This document shows, one piece after another, positions 22,869 through 30,600 of a DNA stretch of 36,287 nt. Within the stretch, counting starts at the first letter, position 1, and each line of letters starts with the position of its first letter. Below the pieces are notes generated by a model, which did no database searches, was not told the origin of the DNA, and worked only from the letters and a program-made list of their open reading frames with translations. Location: assembly GCA_018713215.1 (NCBI GenBank), contig DVFO01000064.1, positions 1-36,287 on the forward strand, in the 5' to 3' direction. Source of the stretch: Enterenecus faecium. GTDB taxonomy: Bacteria > Bacillota > Clostridia > Oscillospirales > Oscillospiraceae. The position numbers and the translations under genes are program-made.

Positions 22869-23160
22869 AGCGTGTCGAAACTGTTCGACACGCTTCTCAA
22901 AAATGCCAGCATTTTTTCGAGGGAATGCAGCCCGCTGCATGCACCCTTGGGCCAAAGGACGACCCAAGGCCACACTGGCGGGCTGAGAAGTGTTTTTTCC
23001 GATGCGCATGTCCCCGGAAAAAACGGATTTTATTTATTTTTCCCGCCCCCGGGCGGGAAAACTCTGCCGAGGGCTTTAGACCAGTGCAAGACACTTGACA
23101 CTTCTTGCATAGCCATAAAGTTTTTTTATGGGCAGGTTTAACTGCCGGTTAAGCTCGCCA
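22869..23160. repeat. Multi-hairpin intergenic block
   Basis: A run of perfect hairpins: AGCGTGTCGAA/TTCGACACGCT (22869-22894), AAAAATGC/GCATTTTT (22899-22916), ATGCAG/CTGCAT (22925-22940) and CCTTGGG/CCCAAGG (22945-22969). The last three are enclosed by CTTCTCA/TGAGAAG (22893-22899 with 22984-22990). These are followed by TTTTTTCC/GGAAAAAA (22993-23023), TCCCGCCC/GGGCGGGA (about 23041-23058) and GGCAG/CTGCC near 23131-23146. No gene is recognised. It could be a structured RNA or a mosaic repeat. Confidence 0.6.
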
Positions 23161-23184
23161 CCCTCCTATTTAACTCTCCGTCCA

Positions 23185-23213
23185 TTGTGTATTTCTCTCA
23201 CAATTCGTATAAT
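23185..23213 (+). promoter_or_regulatory. Promoter of the XRE/helical-repeat gene
   Basis: TTGTGT (23185-23190), 17 bases, TATAAT (23208-23213). Confidence 0.7.
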
Positions 23214-23247
23214 AAGAGTACAAAAAGCCCAAAAGGGGGTCTCTCTC

Positions 23248-24291
23248 ATGCCCATGCACACCATCATTCAGCAGCAGCGCAAAGCTCTGGGTCTCACCCA
23301 GGAGCAAGTGGCCCGCTGCCTCAACGTGTCCACCGCCGCCGTGAGCAAGTGGGAAAACGGCCTCACCAGCCCCGACGTGGGCCTGCTGCCGCCCCTGGCC
23401 CGGCTGTTGAAGGTGGACATGAACGCCCTGTTTGAGTTCCACGAGACCCTGTCCCGCCAGGAGATCGGCCTATTTTGCAATCAGTTGGCGGGCAAGGCCC
23501 CGGAGGAGGCCTTTGCCCTGGCTCAGGACAAGCTGCGGGAATTCCCCCGCGACGAATCCCTGCGCCTGAATGTGGCCCTTCTCCTGGACGGCCTGCTGGT
23601 GCAGACCCCCACAGACCACCCGGAGCTGGAGGCCCAGGTCTCCACCTGGTACGCCCAGCTGGGCCAGAGCGAGGACGAGGCCATCCGGGCCAGCGCCAAC
23701 TCCATGCAGGTCAACCGCTACATCCGGCAAAATCGGCTGGATGAGGCCCAGGAGGTGCTGAACACCATCCCGGACAAGGGGGCGCTGTCCGCCGCCCTGC
23801 CGGACAAGCTGATGCTCCAGGTGTCCATTGATTTAAAGCGGGGTCAGCCGGAGGAGGCCGCCCTGGCTTTGGAGCAGGCCCTGTTCCAGGCGGGGACCCG
23901 GACGCAGCTGCTCTTATCCAGGCTGGTAGATGCCGAGCTGGCCAGTGGGGACGCCGACGCCGCCCGCTCCGTGGCGGAAACCTCCCAGGCCCTCGCCCAG
24001 GCTCTGGAGCTGTGGCCGTACAACCAGTACACCGCCCTGTGGCAGGTGGCGGTGCACAACCGGGACGCCGAAGCGGCCCTCACCCGGTTGGAGCAGATGC
24101 TGGAGACCCTGGAGCAGCCCTGGCAGCTGGGGGACACGGTGCTGTACCGCCGCATGGCCCCCCAGGCCAAGGAGTTCCAGCCCGGAGAGCTGCATGCCCT
24201 GCTGCTGGGTCAGCTGGAGCAGGACCCGGACCTCAGTTGGCTGCGGGAGCACCCCCGGGCCCAGGCCCTTCTCCAACGCGTTCATCCATGA
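23248..24291 (+). CDS. XRE-family regulator with a long helical C-terminal domain
   Basis: A 347-residue protein. Residues about 4-60 are a Cro/CI HTH (QRKALGLTQEQVARCLNVST followed by AAVSKWENGLTSPDVGLL). The remaining 280 residues are almost entirely helical and rich in Ala/Leu/Glu with TPR-like spacing (for example EEAFALAQDKLREFPRDESLRLNVALLLDGL, read as paired helices). Such XRE-TPR proteins often sense a peptide or protein partner; the ligand is unknown here. The ATG at 23248 follows AAGGGGGT at seven bases; the ATG at 23254 would be too far from it. The frame open further upstream lies in the promoter region. No target gene is evident. Confidence 0.87.
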   Translation: MPMHTIIQQQRKALGLTQEQVARCLNVSTAAVSKWENGLTSPDVGLLPPLARLLKVDMNALFEFHETLSRQEIGLFCNQLAGKAPEEAFALAQDKLREFPRDESLRLNVALLLDGLLVQTPTDHPELEAQVSTWYAQLGQSEDEAIRASANSMQVNRYIRQNRLDEAQEVLNTIPDKGALSAALPDKLMLQVSIDLKRGQPEEAALALEQALFQAGTRTQLLLSRLVDAELASGDADAARSVAETSQALAQALELWPYNQYTALWQVAVHNRDAEAALTRLEQMLETLEQPWQLGDTVLYRRMAPQAKEFQPGELHALLLGQLEQDPDLSWLREHPRAQALLQRVHP

Positions 24292-24295
24292 GGAA

Positions 24296-24330
24296 ACCCC
24301 CGGCGGCTCAATTCTTGAGCCGCCGGGGGT
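24296..24330. terminator. Bidirectional terminator between convergent genes
   Basis: Perfect 16-bp stem (24296-24311 with 24315-24330) with a 3-nt loop, five bases past the XRE stop and eight bases past the end of the opposing DUF6320 gene. Short U-tracts follow on one side only. Confidence 0.8.
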
Positions 24331-24338
24331 CGTATGTT

Positions 24339-25037
24339 TTAGAAGTGGAATCTCCGCCGTACCTCCCGGCGCAAATCGGGCCGATAGCGGATGATGAGCA
24401 GGGGCACCATGAGGGTCACCCCCACCACCGCCACCACCAGGGACCACATGGGCCGATAGCCGCCCAAAAACAGGTCAATACACAGCTCCAGCCACAGCAT
24501 CAGCACCACGCAGCTGCCCAGCACCAGCATACACCGGCTCAAAATGGACCGCAGGGGGAGGATATACCACAAAAACAGGATGACCACCGAGCACCCCCAC
24601 CAGATGGGCAGGGCCAGCCGTCCCAGCCAGCTGCCCCCGTCTACCGCCAGGGCGATGACCCAGAGGAAGCCCGCCACCGCCAGCAGGTCCAGCCCCACCA
24701 GGAAGATGGAGTGCAACGAGCGCAGCAGCAAGGGGAGCACCGTCCACACCCACAGCATGGCGCAGGCCCCCGCCACAATGGCGGACCAGGGCATCCCCCG
24801 CCACCAAAACAGCAGGTTGAGCACCACACAGCACAGGCCCACCACCCCGTACAGAGCGGAGAGCAGCACCGCCACCTCTCTGTGATTCACCGGCTCCACC
24901 TCCCGCCGCTCCACGGGGAAGTTGGGGGGAATGGTGGTGTCCACCGGACACACCGGGTTGACCACCGGGGTCTGGCACAGGGGACACTTGGCAGCGTCCT
25001 TGTCCAGCTCCACCCCGCAGTTGACACAGTATGACAT
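24339..25037 (-). CDS. Zinc-ribbon membrane protein (DUF6320-like)
   Basis: A 232-residue protein. The N-terminus is a zinc ribbon (MSYCVNCGVELDKDAAKCPLC: CxxC at 4 and 7, CxxC at 18 and 21) linked to about six transmembrane helices starting near residue 55 (VLLSALYGVVGLCCVVLNLLF). It ends with an Arg-rich cytoplasmic tail. This layout fits the DUF6320 proteins that often accompany alcohol acetyltransferase-like genes in Firmicutes; the function is unknown. It starts nine bases after the stop of the acetyltransferase gene, so the two are one operon. There is no obvious strong ribosome site, consistent with coupled translation. Confidence 0.8.
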   Translation of the reverse strand: MSYCVNCGVELDKDAAKCPLCQTPVVNPVCPVDTTIPPNFPVERREVEPVNHREVAVLLSALYGVVGLCCVVLNLLFWWRGMPWSAIVAGACAMLWVWTVLPLLLRSLHSIFLVGLDLLAVAGFLWVIALAVDGGSWLGRLALPIWWGCSVVILFLWYILPLRSILSRCMLVLGSCVVLMLWLELCIDLFLGGYRPMWSLVVAVVGVTLMVPLLIIRYRPDLRREVRRRFHF

Positions 25038-25046
25038 GGCCTGTCT

Positions 25047-26333
25047 TCACTCCCTTCGATTGGATGTAATCTTCACGTGGAGCCCATCCTGCACCAGGGT
25101 GCGGAAAAAGTCCCGCTCCACGTCCGTCTCCTTCACCGTCCCGGCAAAGGTAATCTCCATCATGTCCCCGTAGCTGATGGAGGCGCAGTTCACCCGGGGG
25201 GTATAGGACTGGCCCAGCACCACCTCCATGTGCTGGATGTGGGGGGCCATCTGCTCCGGCACCCGGAAGGCCCCAGGGTTGGTATACGTGGTGGAATAGG
25301 GGCGGTTGCCCGCCAGACGGTACCCCAAATCCACGGCAAAGTTCTTCACCGGCACCGGAATGAGCTGGAGGGGCAAAAACCGCTGGAGAAACACGTTGCG
25401 GGTGATAACCCCCTGCATCTCCTGGCGGGTGATGTGCAGCCGCATGTGGTGATGGACCTGGGAGATGATCTCCTCCAGGGTGTAGTCCCCCAACTCGGGG
25501 TCAATGGAGGGCCGCACCGTGAGGATGAAATTGCGCATGGTGCGGGTGGGAAAATAGGGGCGCAGGTTGATGGGGATGGCCAGGGCCACCGGCAGCTCCC
25601 GCCGCCGCCCCTCCCGGCGCTGGCGGGCCAGAATGGACTGGATGAGCACAGCGGCCAGATACTCGGTGATGGAGGCCCCATGGCCCTTGGCCACCTGGCG
25701 CAGAGCCTGCACCGACACAAAGCCCATGGTGACGTTGAGGGTGTAGAAGGGCTCCGGGGTTCCGGTACAGGGGTAGGCCTTGGGCTCGGACTTGCCCAGC
25801 CGCACCCGGGACCGGGCGTACCGGGCGTAGGCGTCCTCCCACTCCTGGGGGTCCGGGGCCTCGTCCACGTCCAGAACTCCCTCCTCGTTTGGGATCTCCT
25901 CTCCCAGCTCCCGTAAGTACACCGCCAACAGGGTCTTGAAGAGCACCAGCGCCCCACCGCCGTCGGCCAGGGCGTGGAACACCTCCATGGAGATGCGGTG
26001 GCGGTAGTAGAAAAACCGGATGAGCTGGTCCTTGTTCTGAAAATACACCGGCTGGCAGGGGTTTTGAATGTCCGGCTGCAAAAAAGGCCCGGGGGTGTCG
26101 TCCGGCTCGAAGTAGTACCAGAATACCCCCTTGCGGATTTTCACATGGAAGCCGGGGAACCGGGGCATGGTGCGGTCGATGGCCCGCTGGAGGACCTGGG
26201 GGTCCACCTCCTGGGTCATGACGGCGGAGAAGCGGTACACCGCCGAATAGGTGCCGCTCTGGATGGCAGAGTACATCATGGCGGCGTTATCCAGCTGAAA
26301 CCAGCCCTTGTCCTGTCCTCTCCGCCTAACCAT
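25047..26333 (-). CDS. Alcohol acetyltransferase-like condensation-fold enzyme (COG4908)
   Basis: A 428-residue CoA-dependent acyltransferase of the condensation/AATase superfamily. The active-site HxxxDG motif reads FHALADGGGA (about residues 147-156), after the strand RHRISMEV. The second half carries the matching lobe with IPINLRPYFPTRTMRNF, similar to the DFGWG-side core of the superfamily. It probably transfers an acyl or acetyl group to an alcohol or lipid; the substrate is unknown. The start is set at the ATG at 26333 because GGTGGAG lies just upstream; the frame remains open to 26417, but that part spans the promoter. It is first in an operon with the DUF6320 gene. Confidence 0.85.
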   Translation of the reverse strand: MVRRRGQDKGWFQLDNAAMMYSAIQSGTYSAVYRFSAVMTQEVDPQVLQRAIDRTMPRFPGFHVKIRKGVFWYYFEPDDTPGPFLQPDIQNPCQPVYFQNKDQLIRFFYYRHRISMEVFHALADGGGALVLFKTLLAVYLRELGEEIPNEEGVLDVDEAPDPQEWEDAYARYARSRVRLGKSEPKAYPCTGTPEPFYTLNVTMGFVSVQALRQVAKGHGASITEYLAAVLIQSILARQRREGRRRELPVALAIPINLRPYFPTRTMRNFILTVRPSIDPELGDYTLEEIISQVHHHMRLHITRQEMQGVITRNVFLQRFLPLQLIPVPVKNFAVDLGYRLAGNRPYSTTYTNPGAFRVPEQMAPHIQHMEVVLGQSYTPRVNCASISYGDMMEITFAGTVKETDVERDFFRTLVQDGLHVKITSNRRE

Positions 26334-26358
26334 ACTCCACCCCCCTTTCGTTTGCTTT

Positions 26359-26387
26359 ATTATAATACGCCCTCCGGACCGTGGCAA
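26359..26387 (-). promoter_or_regulatory. Promoter of the acetyltransferase operon
   Basis: Minus-strand TTGCCA (26382-26387), 17 bases, TATAAT (26359-26364). Confidence 0.75.
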
Positions 26388-26410
26388 TACCGCAAAACCT
26401 GCCGACTGCG

Positions 26411-26440
26411 TTGACACCCACCCGCTCCGCCTGTTACAAT
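26411..26440 (+). promoter_or_regulatory. Promoter of the PH-domain gene
   Basis: TTGACA (26411-26416), 18 bases, TACAAT (26435-26440). It is divergent from the acetyltransferase promoter, with the two -35 boxes only 23 bases apart. Confidence 0.7.
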
Positions 26441-26492
26441 GGCCTCACAGGCGGTGCCCGCACCGTCAATTCCTCTCAAGGGGGTTTTACAA

Positions 26493-26945
26493 ATGGGACT
26501 CATCAATAAACTGGGCGGCTCCATGCTGCAAGGGATGGCTGGTAACCTCAATGAGGTCTCCCCCGAGGCCCTGAACCAGGAGTTCGGCATGTATCTCATG
26601 GACGGCGAGACCATCGCCATGGGGTTCCGGCTCATCCGGGACGTGGTGATCTTCACCGACAAGCGCATCATCGACTTTGACAAGCAGGGCGCCACCGGCG
26701 TGAAAATGCGGGTGGACTCCATCAACCTGAGCACCATCATCCACGTCTCTGCGGAGACAGCGGGCTTTGGCGCCGACGACAGCGAGATCAATGTCCACTA
26801 CATCGCCTCCCCCTACTTCAAGTGCAGCGGCGGCGTGGAAGTGGCGGAAAAGAAGTTCGAGTTCCCCAAGAAATACAACATCCAGCCCCTGTACAAGTAC
26901 CTGCAGGAGATCGCCTACCACAACCACGAGACCCTGAACCACTAA
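26493..26945 (+). CDS. Bacterial PH-domain protein
   Basis: A 150-residue cytoplasmic protein of the bacterial pleckstrin-homology type (bPH_1, YvbH-like). After a short helix it has the beta-rich core with GEGM-like turns: GETIAMGFRLIRDVVIFTDKRIIDFD, VKMRVDSINLSTIIHVS and DSEINVHYI, ending with a helix KYNIQPLYKYLQEIAYH. The molecular role of this family is not established. AAGGGGGT lies eight bases before the ATG at 26493; the longer open frame covers the promoter. It is monocistronic and convergent with hsp20 across a shared terminator. Confidence 0.88.
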   Translation: MGLINKLGGSMLQGMAGNLNEVSPEALNQEFGMYLMDGETIAMGFRLIRDVVIFTDKRIIDFDKQGATGVKMRVDSINLSTIIHVSAETAGFGADDSEINVHYIASPYFKCSGGVEVAEKKFEFPKKYNIQPLYKYLQEIAYHNHETLNH

Positions 26946-26955
26946 AGAGCAAAAA

Positions 26956-26986
26956 ACACCCCGGAGAACGAAGTTCTCCGGGGTGT
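26956..26986. terminator. Shared terminator of the PH-domain and hsp20 genes
   Basis: Perfect 14-bp stem ACACCCCGGAGAAC/GTTCTCCGGGGTGT with a GAA loop, lying between two convergent genes. A-rich on its left and T-rich on neither side strongly, so it suits the minus strand best (TTTTTTG follows there). Confidence 0.82.
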
Positions 26987-27004
26987 TCTGCGTCTTTCTG
27001 GTGT

Positions 27005-27448
27005 TTAGCCGATGGCAATGGTGGTGCTTCTGGGCAGCTCCTTCTTCACATGCTTGGGCATGGACAGCTTGAGGATACCGTCCTCATACTTGGCGGAGAT
27101 GTCCTGGGGCTCCACATCCCCCACGTAGAAGCTGCGGCTGCAGGCGCCCACATACCGCTCCTGGCGGATGTACTTGCCCTTCTTGTCCTCCTCGTCCTTG
27201 TCCAGACCCTTGGCGGCCTGGATGGTCAGATAGCCGTCCTTCAAATCCACCTGGATTTCGTCCTTCTTAAATCCGGGCAGATCCACGTCCAGCTCATAGC
27301 TGTTCTCGGTCTCCCGCACGTCGGTCTTCATCAAGTTCTTGGCGTGCTTGCCGTACAGAGGGTTGCGGCCGTTCCACATGGGGAACATCCCAAAGTCATC
27401 ACCAAAGAAATCATCAAACAAATTCTCACCAAAAATGCTGGGCAACAT
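27005..27448 (-). CDS. hsp20: Hsp20/alpha-crystallin small heat-shock protein
   Basis: A 147-residue ATP-independent chaperone that holds unfolding proteins. The alpha-crystallin domain spans about residues 40-135, with DVRETENSYELDVDLPGFKKDE early, GYLTIQAAK in the middle and the conserved terminal strand YEDGILKLSMPK (A-x-x-x-G-L-L-like). The N-terminal FGxNLFDDFF-type region and the short tail after the domain are normal. GGAGG precedes the ATG by about eight bases. Control is visible: a CIRCE operator overlaps the -35 box of its promoter, so HrcA should repress it in the absence of heat stress. Confidence 0.94.
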   Translation of the reverse strand: MLPSIFGENLFDDFFGDDFGMFPMWNGRNPLYGKHAKNLMKTDVRETENSYELDVDLPGFKKDEIQVDLKDGYLTIQAAKGLDKDEEDKKGKYIRQERYVGACSRSFYVGDVEPQDISAKYEDGILKLSMPKHVKKELPRSTTIAIG

Positions 27449-27527
27449 AAGTCATTCCTCCATTCGTTGCATTCATTGATGCCCTGCGGGAGAAGCTCTT
27501 TCGAGCCCCTCCTTTTGGAACAATTAT

Positions 27528-27556
27528 GTTATAACACCGTCAATTAGCACTGTCAA
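27528..27556 (-). promoter_or_regulatory. Promoter of hsp20
   Basis: Minus-strand TTGACA (27551-27556), 17 bases, TATAAC (27528-27533). The -35 box and part of the spacer lie inside the CIRCE element. Confidence 0.85.
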
Positions 27557-27570
27557 GGCGAGAGTGCTAA
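27544..27570. promoter_or_regulatory. CIRCE operator (HrcA site)
   Basis: TTAGCACTG (27544-27552), nine bases, GAGTGCTAA (27562-27570). The CIRCE consensus is TTAGCACTC-N9-GAGTGCTAA, so there is a single deviation at the inner base of the left arm. Confidence 0.93.
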
Positions 27571-27648
27571 TGTTTACATGTTATGTGATGTTTGTTCATA
27601 AAATATGCGATTTCTCCCGGTGGGCTCACCGCACTCTCCCATTCGCTC

Positions 27649-27679
27649 AAAAAAGCACGGCCAGCTGGCCGTGCTTTTT
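27649..27679 (-). terminator. Terminator of the surface glycoside hydrolase gene
   Basis: Perfect palindrome AAAAGCACGGCCAG/CTGGCCGTGCTTTT starting ten bases past the stop, A-rich and T-rich on its two sides. Confidence 0.88.
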
Positions 27680-27688
27680 CGTTCGGAA

Positions 27689-30600
27689 TTAGCTGCGGCG
27701 CTTACGGCTCACATAGGCCACACCCGCCAGCAGGCTCACCGAACCCAGGAGCGTGGCCACGTACATCATCATCTGGGCGGAGTCGCCAGTCTGAGGTACA
27801 CGGTCGGGCTTCTGGGTAGCCTGGGGCTTGTCGGTGGCCTCAGGCTCCTGAGACGTTTCGGGCTGATCCGAGGGCTGTGTCTCCCCCTGGGCAGTGAGGC
27901 CTTCCATGGCGCTCTGGAGCGCAGCCACAGCGGCGTCCACCGTCTTCTGGTCCTCCTCGGACAGAGTGGCGTCGGCCATCACCGCCTGGGCATTGGCCAG
28001 AGCCGAGCGGAAGGTGGCCACGGACTGGGCGGTGTAGCCGGTGAGGTCCATGCCCTCAGCCTTACCGATGAGGCCTTCCAGGATGTCCTTGTTGGCCTTG
28101 AAACGCTGGGCCAAAATGGCGTCCAGCAGGGCGTCGGTGGCGTTGTCCACGTCCTCCTGCATGGCGTCGCCGCTGGCGGCCACGTTCTTGGCCGCTGCCA
28201 AAGCGTCCACCAGCTGCTGCCAGTTGGTCTCCACGTACTTGTCGGCCTGGTCCATCATGGCCTCAGCGCGCTGGATGACCAGGTTGAGCATGGTCTTGTC
28301 GCCCTGAGTCAGGCCCAGCCCCCAAATCCCGTTGAGCAGGTTGTCCCAAGCGGTATTCACCTGGTCCTGCGTGGCGTTCTTATCTTCCATTACGGCCTTG
28401 GCCTCAGTGAGAGCCTTCTCAAAGGCAGCCTTGGCGGAGTCGGTGACACCAGTGGTGTCCAGACCCTCGGCGTAAGCGATGGTCTTCTCCAGCAGGGTCT
28501 TGTTCACCTCGCTGGGCTCAGGCGCCTCCACCAGGGCCTCCATGGCCTGGGTCAGAGCCATCACCGCAGCGTCCACCTCCACCTGGGTGGCCTGGGCATT
28601 GTCCAGCACCGCCTGAGCTTCCGCCATGGCCTTCTCCACCCCTGCAAAGCTGTCGGCGGTGTAGTCCTCAGCCTGGAGGGCACGGGCCTGGGCCAAGGTC
28701 TGCTCCAGCTGGGTCTTGTCCACCACCTGGGCGGGCACCTTCACCACCGCAAAGGCATGGGCGGGGATGTTGACCACCGACACACTGCCCAGCTCCACAG
28801 TCTCGGTCTCCACATGTACCTTGTCCGGGTCCTCCGGGGTGTTCTCGTCTGCAATGCCATCGGTGGCCAGGTACTGGACCTCCACCGACCGCCCAGCCAG
28901 GTCCATGCCCGGAATCTCCAGCTGAATGTTGTAGTCGTTGAGACGGTCCACGTTCACCATGGCCAGATAGACGTTGCCCTGGTCATCCTTGCTGGCCAGC
29001 ACGGACACCGCTGTGACGTTGTTCTGGGTCTTGGGGGGGTCCATCTGGGTGCTAACCACATGGTCGCCAAATCCGGAATTGAGCATTTGGAACACATGGG
29101 CAGAGGGGGTGGAGAAGTAGGTAAACTCACCCTCTCCGGTGGTGGTACTCGCTCCCTCCTGGGGCACCACCTGAATTACCGCCTGCTGGGTGGGGCCCAG
29201 GGAGTCGGCCTCATCCTGATACCAGTCGGACAGGCAATGCTTCTGGATGTAAGGGCTGCCCAGATTCACATATTCCATCATTACCTTGGCAATGTACAGA
29301 GCATGGGTCTGGGAGCGCACCTGGGACTCGGTGTTGTAGTGGATGCCAAACTCGCTGACCACGGGCACCTTGCCCTCGGGCAGCTTGGAGGCGAAATTCT
29401 TCACCGGGTTGACGCCGCTGCCCTCGGTCTTGAGCATGGCGTTGTCATAGAACTCCTCGGGGGTGCTGCCGCTCACGGTGCCGGAATAGGGGTGAACCAC
29501 CACGCCGTCGTACAGGTCGTTGTAACCGCCGGCAGCCATCTTGTTGACAAAGCCCTCGGTCTCATAGCCTGCGTAGACAAAAATTTCCTGGTCGGTGCCG
29601 CTGTGGTGGTTGATCTCGTCCATGGTATCCCGCATGGCCTGGGATACGTCCACGAAACCGTCCCGGTCCACGCTGTAGGTGGCGTAGATGTTCTGTCCCT
29701 TGGGGGGAATCTTGCCGTGCACGCCGTCACCGAACTGGATGGAGCCGTTGGCGTAGTTGACCACACAGTGGGTGTCCTCAGGCCCGGAACTCTCCAGGCT
29801 GTCCACCACGGTCCACTCTGCCGGGTTGTCGTCCGGCCCCACAAAGACCCGGACACCGTCGTTCACCGCCCGGAAGTCGGGGTCATCCACAATTTTCCCA
29901 TCCTCACCCATGATTCCGGGGTTCAGATTGGCATAGCGCAGGAAGCGCACCAAGTTGGCGCTGCCGTCGGACCGAGAGGCCACCTTGTTCCAGTCCTCCT
30001 CGTCCACGGTGTACCGCTTGTTGATGTTGGCCACGCCGCCGTTGATGTAAGCGTTTTCACGGCCGCCGTCCACATACAGAGTCCAGTAGCCCTGGGAATA
30101 GACGCCATCATCTCTCTGGGCATCGGGGCCCAGGTGCATCTCGTTGCCGATTTCAAAATAGCGTACGTTGTAGGGTTCCACATGGCCATTGGCCGCCCGG
30201 ACATCCGCCCAGGCAATGCCGCCGTTGGGGTTGGTGCCCACCTCGGCATTCATATACTCCACCAGGTCGGCGGCGTCCTGCGCACTGCCACGGCCCAGGC
30301 TGTAGACATAGATCAGCTCAGAGCCCATTTCATCGGCAAAATCTGCGGCCTCGCCCAAGCCAAAGTTGGGGGCGATGCCGGTCTGATTGCCGCTGTTATA
30401 CAGGCCGTGAATCTGATTTTTCCGGCTCTCCTTGTCTCCCAGGGTGGTTCTCCAGTTGAACAGGTTGGAGATGGTGCCGCCAGGGTAGCGGATGGAGCCG
30501 AAGCCCGCCTGCTGATACAGCGCAGCGAACTCCTCGTTCATCTTCATGGTCTCGGAATCAAAGGTACCGTAACCATTGTAGGAGTAACGGTGGTTGATGC

